Of a stretch of 9,435 bases of DNA, positions 1-6,983 are shown piece after piece. The position numbers and the translations under genes were made by a program. A model generated the notes under the pieces. That model worked only from the letters and a program-made list of their open reading frames with translations, ran no database searches and was not told the DNA's origin. The DNA comes from DAIODI01 sp036746875. Lineage in GTDB: Bacteria > Pseudomonadota > Alphaproteobacteria > Rhizobiales > Aestuariivirgaceae. Location of the stretch: positions 1 to 9,435 of the forward strand of contig DAIODI010000115.1 in assembly GCA_036746875.1 (NCBI GenBank), written 5' to 3'. Position 1 is the stretch's first letter, and each line of letters starts with the position of its first letter.

Positions 1-801
<801 letters not shown>

Positions 802-884
802 GGTTTTGGCGAGGTTTCGGCCGGGCGCGCCTTCTCCCCACTCGGCGTGGTCCGGCCTTCCGGTGCGCAACCCTCGCACCGTGA

Positions 885-919
885 TGGGGCGCCTCTCCCC
901 GGAGGCGCCCCAATCCTTT
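885..919 (+). terminator. Rho-independent terminator of recA
   Basis: An 11-bp perfect stem is formed by TGGGGCGCCTC (885-895) and GAGGCGCCCCA (902-912). A possible T-G wobble at 896/901 closes a CCCC loop. The following bases, AATCCTTT, make a moderately T-rich tail. It begins 83 bases after the recA stop and reads in the recA direction. The tail is weaker than in the best E. coli terminators, but the stem is long and almost all G-C. Confidence 0.75.
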
Positions 920-1014
920 GGGCGGCCAGCGAGGCACGGGACCGCAAGGCCGGCCCGCGGCCGGGCAGCCCGCCGCCTCCCCGCCCTCCAGCGGGCGCGC
1001 GCCAGCGCCGGCCG

Positions 1015-1051
1015 GCCCTGCGCCCCGTCTTGGTAGACGGACGGGCAGGGC
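1015..1051 (+). promoter_or_regulatory. Imperfect stem-loop upstream of alaS
   Basis: The outer arms GCCCTGC (1015-1021) and GCAGGGC (1045-1051) are perfect complements of 7 bp. The inner arms CCGTCT (1025-1030) and AGACGG (1035-1040) are a perfect 6-bp stem with a TGGT loop. Two more C-G pairs and a few unpaired bases join the two parts. There is no T-tract, so a terminator is unlikely. It overlaps the candidate -35 of alaS, so it may act as an operator, or may only reflect the G+C-rich composition. Confidence 0.35.
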
Positions 1052-1062
1052 GCCGCTACAAC
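1034..1062 (+). promoter_or_regulatory. Candidate alaS promoter
   Basis: TAGACG (1034-1039) and TACAAC (1057-1062) are separated by exactly 17 bases. Each matches four of six bases of the sigma-70 -35 and -10 consensus. Transcription would start near 1069, giving a leader of about 80 bases that contains the inverted repeat and all four tandem repeats before the alaS ATG. It was found by eye and is not experimentally supported. Confidence 0.35.
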
Positions 1063-1072
1063 CGGCGCAAAT

Positions 1073-1086
1073 GTCGCTCCAGCGAC
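1073..1086. repeat. Perfect inverted repeat near the putative alaS start site
   Basis: GTCGCT and AGCGAC are perfect complements separated by CC. The element lies just after the predicted transcription start. In E. coli, AlaRS represses its own gene by binding a palindrome that flanks the start site; that this element plays the same role is inference. Its right half is the core of the adjoining tandem repeat. Confidence 0.5.
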
Positions 1087-1134
1087 TGTCACTCCAGCGA
1101 CAGGCACTCCAGCGACAGGCACTCCAACGACAAG
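1075..1134. repeat. Four-copy 15-bp tandem repeat in the alaS leader
   Basis: Four head-to-tail 15-bp units lie at 1075-1089, 1090-1104, 1105-1119 and 1120-1134. Units 2 and 3 are identical (CACTCCAGCGACAGG). Unit 1 and unit 4 differ at a few bases, mostly at their edges. The shared core is CTCCAGCGAC, with an A for G change in unit 4. The array ends 15 bases before the alaS ATG and borders the likely ribosome-binding site AAGGGA (1132-1137). The period is a multiple of three, so the array would read as a five-residue repeat in the alaS frame, but no valid coding start precedes it. Confidence 0.85.
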
Positions 1135-1149
1135 GGACCGCGGCGGCTC

Positions 1150-3813
1150 ATGACGGGCGTCAGTGAAATCCGTTCCACCTTCCTCGACTTCTTCCGCAAG
1201 GCGGGCCACGAGATCGTGCCGTCGTCGCCGCTGGTGCCGCGCAACGACCCCACGCTCATGTTCGCCAACTCCGGCATGGTGCAGTTCAAGAATGTGTTCA
1301 CCGGAGCCGAGCGGCGCCCGTACGTGCGCGCCGCCACCGCCCAGAAGTGCGTGCGCGCGGGCGGCAAGCACAACGACCTCGAAAACGTCGGCTATACGGC
1401 GCGCCATCACACGTTCTTCGAGATGCTCGGCAACTTCTCGTTCGGCGACTACTTCAAGGATCTCGCCATCGAATACGCCTGGACGCTGGTGACGCGAGAA
1501 TACGGGCTGCCGAAGGACCGGCTCTCCGTCACAGTCTACGTGGACGACGACGAGGCGTTCGGCCTGTGGAAGAAGATCGCCGGGCTCCCCGACGCGCGGA
1601 TCATCCGCATCCCCACCTCGGATAACTTCTGGGCCATGGGCGACACCGGCCCGTGCGGCCCGTGCTCGGAAATCTTCTACGACCACGGCCCCCACATCCC
1701 CGGCGGGCCGCCAGGATCGGCGGACGCCGACGGCGACCGCTTCATCGAAATCTGGAACCTCGTGTTCATGCAGTACGAGCAGGTGACGCGGGAGGAGCGC
1801 ATCTCGCTGCCGCGCCCCTCGATCGACACCGGCATGGGGCTTGAGCGCATCTCGGCGGTGCTCCAGGGCACGCACGACAACTACGAGACCGACCTGTTCC
1901 GCACCCTCATCCGCGCCATTGAGGAACAGACCGGCGTTCCCGCCGAAGGCAAGGCGAAGGCCTCCAACCGGGTGATCGCCGATCACCTGCGCGCCGCCTC
2001 GTTCCTCATCGCCGACGGGGTGCTGCCCTCCAACGAGGGCCGCGGCTACGTGTTGCGCCGGATCATGCGGCGCGCCATGCGCCACGCCGAATTGCTGGGC
2101 GTGAAGGAACCGCTGATGTGGAAGCTGTTCCCGGCGCTGAAGCGGGAGATGGGCGAGGCGTACCCGGAACTGCTGCGCGCCGATGCGCTGATCACCGAAA
2201 CGCTGAAGCTCGAGGAAACGCGCTTCCGCCGTACGCTGGAGCGGGGCCTGAAAATCCTCGACGAGGAATCGGCGGGCGTCGCCGACGGCGGCACGTTCCC
2301 CGGCGAGGTGGCGTTCAGGCTCTACGACACCTACGGCTTCCCGCTGGACCTGACGCAGGACGCGCTGAAGGCCCGCCGCATCGCGGTGGACACGGCGGCC
2401 TTCGACCAGGCGATGGCGCGCCAGCGGGCGGAGGCGCGCAAGGCCTGGGCGGGCTCCGGCGAGGCGAAGACGGAAGCCGTGTGGTTCGAGCTCAAGGAGC
2501 GGCTCGGCGCCACCGACTTCCTCGGCTACGACACCGAGACGGCGGAGGGCGTGATCCGCGCCATCGTCCGGCCGGACGGCGCGGAAGCCCAGGCGCTGGG
2601 CGCGGGCGAACAGGCCGCCATCATCCTCAACCAGACGCCGTTCTATGGCGAATCGGGCGGCCAGGCGGGCGACGAGGGCGTGATCCGCTCCCCCGCCGGG
2701 GCCTTGTTCCGGGTGCGCGACACCCAGAAAAAGCTCGGCGATGTCTTCGTGCACCAGGGCGTGCTGGAGCACGGCGTGCTGAGAGCCGGCGAGGCGGTGG
2801 AGCTTGAGGTGGACCACGCCCGGCGCGCCGCCACGCGGATGCACCATTCGGCGACGCATCTCCTGCACGAGGCGCTGCGCCAGGTGCTGGGCGACCATGT
2901 GGCGCAGAAGGGCTCGCTGGTGGCGCCTGGGCGGCTGCGCTTCGACTTCTCGCATCCCAAGGGGATGGAGGAAGGCGAGATCGCCCGCGTGGAAGCCATC
3001 GCCAACGCCATCGTGCAGCAGAACGACGCGGTGACGACGCGGCTGATGTCGGTGGACGAGGCGATCGCCGAGGGCGCGCGCGCCCTGTTCGGCGAGAAAT
3101 ACGGCGATGAAGTGCGCGTCGTCTCGATGGGCCGGGCGAGCGACGGCGACAACGCGATCTTTTCGCTCGAGCTGTGCGGCGGCACGCACGTGGCGCGCAC
3201 CGGCGATATCGGCCTCGTCAAGGTGGTGGGCGAAGGCGCTTCCGCCGCCGGCGTGCGCCGGATCGAGGCGCTGGCGGGACCGGCCGCGAAGGCCTACCTC
3301 GACGAGCAGGACCGCAAGGTGGCGGCGCTGTCGCAGCTTCTCAAGGTCACGCCGGATGATCTTGAGGCGCGCGTCGCCGCGCTGGTCGAGGAGCGCCGCA
3401 GGCTCGAACGCGAGCTTGCCGAGGCGCGCCGGAAGCTGGCGATGGGCGGCGGCGGGGGCGGCGCGTCCGGGATCGAGGAGATCGCCGGCGTGAAGTTCAT
3501 CGGCCGCATCGTGCCGGGCGTCGACCCGAAGGATCTGAAAGGCATGGCCGACCAGGGCAAGGCGCAGGTCGGCTCCGGCGTGGTGGCGCTCGTCGCCGTC
3601 TCCGGCGACGGCAAGGGCGCGGCGGTGGTCGGCGTCACGGCCGATCTGACGGCGCGGTTCAATGCGGTGGAGCTGGTGAAGCGCGCCTCCGAGGCGCTCG
3701 GCGGCCGGGGCGGCGGCGGACGGCCCGACATGGCGCAAGCCGGCGGTCCTGATGGCGCGAAGGCCGAGGCGGCCATCGCGGCGGTGCGGGCGGCGCTCCA
3801 GGCGGCGGGGTGA
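1150..3813 (+). CDS. alaS: Alanine--tRNA ligase
   Basis: AlaRS activates alanine, charges tRNA-Ala and clears mischarged Ser and Gly; it is a cytoplasmic housekeeping enzyme. The 887-residue length is normal. The class II core begins with the typical EIRSTFLDFF. Motif 1 covers SSPLVPRNDPTLMF, motif 2 contains R85-H86-H87-TFFEMLG, and motif 3 is G228-MGLERI. The editing domain has the zinc-binding set H566-x3-H570 (HSATH) and C676-x3-H680 (CGGTH). A coiled-coil-like linker with a run of six glycines near 766-771 leads to the C-Ala domain, which ends in a second Gly-rich patch and DMAQAGG. The ATG at 1150 is chosen because the family N-terminus begins there. AAGGGA lies 12 bases upstream, a slightly long spacing. 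The stop lies 13 bases from the convergent GFA gene, and no terminator is visible between them. Confidence 0.97.
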   Translation: MTGVSEIRSTFLDFFRKAGHEIVPSSPLVPRNDPTLMFANSGMVQFKNVFTGAERRPYVRAATAQKCVRAGGKHNDLENVGYTARHHTFFEMLGNFSFGDYFKDLAIEYAWTLVTREYGLPKDRLSVTVYVDDDEAFGLWKKIAGLPDARIIRIPTSDNFWAMGDTGPCGPCSEIFYDHGPHIPGGPPGSADADGDRFIEIWNLVFMQYEQVTREERISLPRPSIDTGMGLERISAVLQGTHDNYETDLFRTLIRAIEEQTGVPAEGKAKASNRVIADHLRAASFLIADGVLPSNEGRGYVLRRIMRRAMRHAELLGVKEPLMWKLFPALKREMGEAYPELLRADALITETLKLEETRFRRTLERGLKILDEESAGVADGGTFPGEVAFRLYDTYGFPLDLTQDALKARRIAVDTAAFDQAMARQRAEARKAWAGSGEAKTEAVWFELKERLGATDFLGYDTETAEGVIRAIVRPDGAEAQALGAGEQAAIILNQTPFYGESGGQAGDEGVIRSPAGALFRVRDTQKKLGDVFVHQGVLEHGVLRAGEAVELEVDHARRAATRMHHSATHLLHEALRQVLGDHVAQKGSLVAPGRLRFDFSHPKGMEEGEIARVEAIANAIVQQNDAVTTRLMSVDEAIAEGARALFGEKYGDEVRVVSMGRASDGDNAIFSLELCGGTHVARTGDIGLVKVVGEGASAAGVRRIEALAGPAAKAYLDEQDRKVAALSQLLKVTPDDLEARVAALVEERRRLERELAEARRKLAMGGGGGGASGIEEIAGVKFIGRIVPGVDPKDLKGMADQGKAQVGSGVVALVAVSGDGKGAAVVGVTADLTARFNAVELVKRASEALGGRGGGGRPDMAQAGGPDGAKAEAAIAAVRAALQAAG

Positions 3814-3826
3814 CGCCGGCGCGGCC

Positions 3827-4303
3827 TCAACGCCGCGGCGGCCAGGCGGTGGTGTCGTGGTCGGGGTGCTGTCGCGTGACGAGCTTCGCCAGGTCCTCCG
3901 GTGTGCGGTCCTGCGTGGTCGCGTGGCCGGGGAGCGACGGCAGGGTGTCGGCCCACGGCAGTTTGCCTTCGACGCCGACGACGTGCGACGGCGCGGCCTT
4001 CGAGGGGTCGTCAAGCGAGCCGATGGCGATGTCGTAGACGGGCCAGCCGTCCTCCAGCATGTAGAGCGGCGTGCCGCAGGCGGAACAGAAGCCGCGCGCC
4101 ACGACGGGCGAGGAGCGGAACTCGGAGGGTTGGCCCCGCGTCCAGGTGAGCCGGGCGGCCGGCGCCGACACCAGCGGCGCCCCGAACGAGCCGAACGCCT
4201 TCTGGCACATGCGGCAGTGGCAGAACGAGGCGTCGCCGAGCGGCCCGTCGATGCGGTAGCGCACGGCGCCGCACTGGCAGCCGCCGGTGAGGGTCCCGCC
4301 CAT
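3827..4303 (-). CDS. GFA/CENP-V family zinc-binding protein
   Basis: This 158-residue protein belongs to the GFA (glutathione-dependent formaldehyde-activating enzyme-like) fold family. The zinc-binding cysteines are all present: C9-x-C11 in GGCQCGAVRY, C28-x-C30-x2-C33 in CHCRMC, and C73-x2-C76 in CSACGTPLY. Most family members have no proven reaction, and glutathione-adduct chemistry is only implied by the family name. The start at 4303 is preferred over an in-frame ATG at 4360 because GGAG sits 8 bases upstream and the protein then begins right at the conserved domain. The gene is convergent with alaS and runs in the same direction as icd across a 143-base gap that holds its own candidate promoter. 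No partner gene such as a formaldehyde dehydrogenase is in the window, so the substrate is unknown. Confidence 0.88.
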   Translation of the reverse strand: MGGTLTGGCQCGAVRYRIDGPLGDASFCHCRMCQKAFGSFGAPLVSAPAARLTWTRGQPSEFRSSPVVARGFCSACGTPLYMLEDGWPVYDIAIGSLDDPSKAAPSHVVGVEGKLPWADTLPSLPGHATTQDRTPEDLAKLVTRQHPDHDTTAWPPRR

Positions 4304-4374
4304 CGCGTCAGCTCCAGGTGGCGACGCCGGCCCGTGCGCAGGCGACAACAACAATCGCAAGTCTCGTCAACGAC

Positions 4375-4404
4375 ATATAGGCGAGCCTTCTTGAGTTGAA
4401 TCAA
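4375..4404 (-). promoter_or_regulatory. Candidate promoter of the GFA gene
   Basis: On the minus strand TTGATT (4404-4399) is followed after 18 bases by CTATAT (4380-4375). CTATAT is the favoured -10 form of rhizobial sigma-70 promoters. The start site would be near 4368, leaving a leader of roughly 65 bases. The -35 lies inside a small odd palindrome, GTTGAATCAAC (4395-4405), which might be an operator. Confidence 0.45.
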
Positions 4405-4446
4405 CCTGCCGCCGCGGCGTTCACAAACTCAATCCGCCGAGGCGGC

Positions 4447-5658
4447 TCAAGCCATGGCCTTCCGGAGGTTTTCGTCGATCCTGTCGAGGAAGCCTTCGGT
4501 GGACAGCCAAGTTTGCTCCGGCCCGACCAGCACCGCAAGATCCTTGGTCATGTCGCCCGCCTCCACGGTGTCCACGCACACCTTCTCGAGCGTGGCGGCG
4601 AACGTCGCGAGCTTCGCATTGCCGTCGAGCTTGGCGCGGTGCGCCAGGCCGCGCGTCCAGGCGAAGATCGAGGCGATGGAGTTGGTGGAGGTCGCCTTGC
4701 CCTGCTGGTGCAGGCGGTAGTGGCGGGTGACGGTGCCGTGGGCGGCTTCGGCCTCGACGGTCTTGCCGTCCGGCGTCATCAGCACCGAGGTCATCAGGCC
4801 GAGCGAGCCGAACCCTTGCGCCACCGTGTCGGACTGCACGTCGCCGTCGTAGTTCTTGCACGCCCAGACATAGCCGCCCGACCACTTCAGCGCCGAGGCC
4901 ACCATGTCGTCGATGAGGCGGTGCTCGTAGGTGATGCCGTGCGCCTCGAACTGCGCCTTGAACTCCCGGTCGTAGATCTCCTGGAACAGGTCCTTGAAGC
5001 GGCCGTCGTAGGCTTTCAGGATGGTGTTCTTGGTGGAGAGATAGACGGGATACCGGCGGGCGAGGCCGTAGTTGAGCGAGGCGCGGGCGAACTCGCGGAT
5101 CGACTCATCGAGGTTGTACATGGCCATGGCGACGCCGGAGCCGGGGGCGTCGAACACCTCCTTCTCGATCACGCCGCCGTCCTCGCCGACGAACCTGATG
5201 GTGAGCTTGCCCTTGCCGGGGAAGCGGAAGTCGGTGGCGCGGTACTGGTCGCCGAAGGCGTGACGGCCGACGATGATCGGCTGCGTCCAGCCCGGCACCA
5301 GTCGCGGGATGTTGGCGCAGATGATCGGCTCGCGGAAGATCACTCCGCCGAGGATGTTGCGGATGGCGCCGTTGGGCGACTTCCACATGGATTTCAGCCC
5401 GAACTCCTGCACGCGCGCCTCGTCCGGGGTGATGGTGGCGCACTTGACGCCGACGCCGTACTTCCTGATGGCCTCCGCCGCCTCGACGGTGACGCGGTCG
5501 TCGGTCCTGTCGCGGTTCTCGATGCCGAGGTCGTAGTAGTGGAGATCGATGTCGAGATAGGGCGTGATCAGCTTGTCCTTGATGAGCTGCCAGATGATGC
5601 GGGTCATCTCGTCGCCGTCGAGTTCGACGACGGGGTTCGCAACCTTGATCTTCGCCAT
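4447..5658 (-). CDS. icd: NADP-dependent isocitrate dehydrogenase
   Basis: The enzyme decarboxylates isocitrate to 2-oxoglutarate in the TCA cycle with NADP+ as acceptor. The 403-residue protein is of the homodimeric eukaryote-like type common in alphaproteobacteria. It begins MAKIKVANPVVELDGDEMTR. The isocitrate loop is S94-P-N96-GAIR100-N, with R109 and R132 as further substrate arginines. The conserved Y139-RATDF and K210-N segments carry the usual catalytic tyrosine and lysine region. Metal-binding aspartates lie in IDDMVA (250-251) and YDGDVQSD. HGTVTRHYR at 308-315 is the NADP-selecting segment. The start at 5658 is set by the family N-terminus; an in-frame ATG at 5730 would add 24 unrelated residues and run over the likely promoter. 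No strong ribosome-binding site is seen. Its product, 2-oxoglutarate, is the co-substrate of the divergent dioxygenase, but that link may be coincidental. Confidence 0.97.
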   Translation of the reverse strand: MAKIKVANPVVELDGDEMTRIIWQLIKDKLITPYLDIDLHYYDLGIENRDRTDDRVTVEAAEAIRKYGVGVKCATITPDEARVQEFGLKSMWKSPNGAIRNILGGVIFREPIICANIPRLVPGWTQPIIVGRHAFGDQYRATDFRFPGKGKLTIRFVGEDGGVIEKEVFDAPGSGVAMAMYNLDESIREFARASLNYGLARRYPVYLSTKNTILKAYDGRFKDLFQEIYDREFKAQFEAHGITYEHRLIDDMVASALKWSGGYVWACKNYDGDVQSDTVAQGFGSLGLMTSVLMTPDGKTVEAEAAHGTVTRHYRLHQQGKATSTNSIASIFAWTRGLAHRAKLDGNAKLATFAATLEKVCVDTVEAGDMTKDLAVLVGPEQTWLSTEGFLDRIDENLRKAMA

Positions 5659-5700
5659 GGGACCAGCCGTTTTGTTGCACTGCGGGAAAGGTTCGCGGCG

Positions 5701-5730
5701 GCTATAGCAGGCAGGCGGCGGGGTGAGCAA
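5701..5730 (-). promoter_or_regulatory. Candidate icd promoter
   Basis: On the minus strand TTGCTC (5730-5725) and TATAGC (5706-5701) are 18 bases apart. The -10 matches four of six consensus bases and the -35 three of six. The start site would fall near 5694, about 35 bases before the icd ATG. This is a by-eye prediction. Confidence 0.35.
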
Positions 5731-5768
5731 TTCAGACTGATGGGGGAGACGGACCTCCCGCGCCGCTG

Positions 5769-5786
5769 GCCGGATTTGATTCCGGC
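5769..5786. promoter_or_regulatory. Operator-like palindrome upstream of the dioxygenase gene
   Basis: GCCGGATTTGATTCCGGC has perfect 6-bp arms around a 6-base centre. It overlaps the candidate -35 of the tmpA-like gene (TTGATT, 5776-5781) and sits in the 179-base gap between divergent icd and that gene. Such a position fits a repressor operator controlling the phosphonate genes, but no regulator gene is in the window and the arms are G+C-rich, so chance is possible. Confidence 0.4.
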
Positions 5787-5804
5787 TGATCGAACCGTCA
5801 CAAT
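5776..5804 (+). promoter_or_regulatory. Candidate promoter of the tmpA-tmpB-like pair
   Basis: TTGATT (5776-5781) and CACAAT (5799-5804) are separated by 17 bases; both match four of six consensus positions. Transcription would start near 5811, giving a leader of about 27 bases before the ATG at 5838. The -10 lacks the usual first T, so activator dependence or a different start is possible. Confidence 0.3.
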
Positions 5805-5837
5805 TTCATGCGAGGGAAGGGTTTGGAGGATCAACCC

Positions 5838-6983
5838 ATGCAGGTTTCGCACGCGCGCCTGATCGACGGCGGCCGGGCCATCGAGGTTGGCCTCGACGGC
5901 GAGCGCCACCGCTTTCATGCGCTTTGGTTGAGGGACAACGCCCGGGACGACCGGACCCGCAGCCCCGGCAACGGGCAGCGGCTGATCACCATTCTGGACA
6001 TTCCGGCCGAAACCCGGATCGCCGAGGCGAAAGCGGCCAACGGCATGCTCTCGCTGACCTTCGCGCCGGAAGGCCGCACCATCGACTACGACGCGGGCTG
6101 GCTCGCCCGCCACGCCTACGACACCGCCGCGAAGCCGCGCGAGCCCGGCTGGACCGGCCCGGAGATCGAGCGCTGGGACGGGAGCCTGCTCAATCGCGTG
6201 CCCTCCGAATCGTGGCGCGACGTGACGGCCGACCGCCGGGCGCTCGCCCGCTGGCTCGCCAGCGTGCGCCGCTACGGTTTCGCCGTGATGACCGACACGC
6301 CGACCGAGCCGGGCGCGCTGTGCAAGGTCGCCGAACTCTTCGGCTTTGTGCGCGAGACCAATTACGGGCGCTGGTTCGAGGTGCGCGCGGAGGTGAACCC
6401 GAACAACCTCGCCTACACCAACCTCGGCCTTCAGGCGCACACCGACAACCCGTACCGCGATCCCGTGCCGACGTTGCAGATCCTCGCCTGTCTCGAAAAC
6501 TCGGTCGAGGGTGGCGAGTCGATCGTGGTGGACGGCTTCAGGGTGGCGGCGCGGCTGAAGGCGGAAGACCCGCGCGGGTTCGCGCTGCTCTCCGGCCACC
6601 CGGCGCGCTTCGCCTACGAAGGCTCTCCCGGCGTGCGGCTTTACGCCAAGCGGCCGATGATCGAGCTCGGCCCGGACGGGGAGCTTCTGGCGGTGCGCTT
6701 CAACAACCGCTCGCTCGCCGCCGCGGCCGACGTTCCCTACGACGATATGCCCGGCTACTACGCCGCCTATCGCCGCTTCGCCGAACTCATCGAGGACAGG
6801 GCGATGGAGGTGACGTTCAAGCTGAAGGCGGGCGAGCTGTTCATCGTCGACAACACCCGCGTGCTACACGCCCGCAAGAGCTTCTCCGGCGCGGGCAAGC
6901 GCTGGCTCCAGGGCTGCTACGCCGACAAGGACGGGCTTCTCTCCACCCTCGCCGCTCTCGAAGAAGAAGGACGCGCCGCATGA
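5838..6983 (+). CDS. tmpA: TmpA-like 2-oxoglutarate/Fe(II) dioxygenase (GBBH-like fold)
   Basis: This 381-residue TauD/TfdA-type oxygenase resembles gamma-butyrobetaine hydroxylase. The N-terminal GBBH-like domain (about 1-100) contains HALWLRDN. The catalytic domain has the iron triad H201-x-D203 (AHTDNPYRDP) and H344 (DNTRVLHAR), with R355 as the likely 2-oxoglutarate anchor. The cysteines that bind zinc just after WLRDN in human BBOX1 are absent. FNNR at 288-291 replaces the FNNAT of BBOX1, placing an arginine next to the substrate site. This suits a phosphonate head group; from memory, TmpA uses Asn/Arg residues here. Next to a PhnZ-like gene, the likely role is 1-hydroxylation of 2-(trimethylammonio)ethylphosphonate. 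The alternative is true gamma-butyrobetaine or trimethyllysine hydroxylation. The start is fixed by GGAGGA 7 bases upstream. It overlaps the next gene by 4 bp (ATGA), implying translational coupling. Confidence 0.72.
   Translation: MQVSHARLIDGGRAIEVGLDGERHRFHALWLRDNARDDRTRSPGNGQRLITILDIPAETRIAEAKAANGMLSLTFAPEGRTIDYDAGWLARHAYDTAAKPREPGWTGPEIERWDGSLLNRVPSESWRDVTADRRALARWLASVRRYGFAVMTDTPTEPGALCKVAELFGFVRETNYGRWFEVRAEVNPNNLAYTNLGLQAHTDNPYRDPVPTLQILACLENSVEGGESIVVDGFRVAARLKAEDPRGFALLSGHPARFAYEGSPGVRLYAKRPMIELGPDGELLAVRFNNRSLAAAADVPYDDMPGYYAAYRRFAELIEDRAMEVTFKLKAGELFIVDNTRVLHARKSFSGAGKRWLQGCYADKDGLLSTLAALEEEGRAA

Larger units (their letters stand above)
802..1149 (+). other. Gene-free recA-alaS intergenic leader
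   Basis: This 348-base gap has no convincing gene. In order it holds the recA terminator (885-919), a very G+C-rich stretch without a clear signal (about 920-1010), an imperfect stem-loop (1015-1051), a candidate promoter (1034-1062), a perfect inverted repeat (1073-1086) and a four-copy 15-bp tandem repeat (1075-1134). The frame of alaS stays open back to a GTG at 847. That run crosses the terminator and has no family similarity, so it looks like chance openness in G+C-rich DNA. Confidence 0.7.

Noticed and set aside
1075..1134. Short CRISPR-like array
   Set aside because: The units are 15 bp and directly adjacent with no spacers; this is a simple tandem repeat.
847..1149. In-frame extension of alaS back to a GTG at 847, including a pentapeptide repeat encoded by the tandem array
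   Set aside because: It runs through the recA terminator, has no ribosome-binding site, adds about 100 residues unlike any AlaRS, and openness is expected in G+C-rich DNA.
3814..3826. Terminator between convergent alaS and the GFA gene
   Set aside because: Only 13 G+C-rich bases without a clear stem plus T-tract in either direction.
4304..4360. Longer start of the GFA protein at 4360
   Set aside because: GGAG lies 8 bases before the ATG at 4303 and the conserved domain begins directly after it.
5659..5730. N-terminal extension of icd to an ATG at 5730
   Set aside because: Isocitrate dehydrogenases of this type begin at MAKIKV; the extension covers a likely promoter and encodes unrelated residues.
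4396..5862. Long plus-strand reading frame of 488 codons opposite icd
   Set aside because: It lies antisense to a clear, complete isocitrate dehydrogenase and its product is low-complexity with no recognisable domain.
5604..6599. Minus-strand frame of 331 codons opposite the dioxygenase and running into icd
   Set aside because: Its product matches no family and it is antisense to a convincing TauD/GBBH-type gene.
5924..6980. In-frame upstream extension of the HD gene across the dioxygenase gene
   Set aside because: The upstream part is an Arg-rich shadow frame; the HD protein starts well at the ATGA overlap at 6980.
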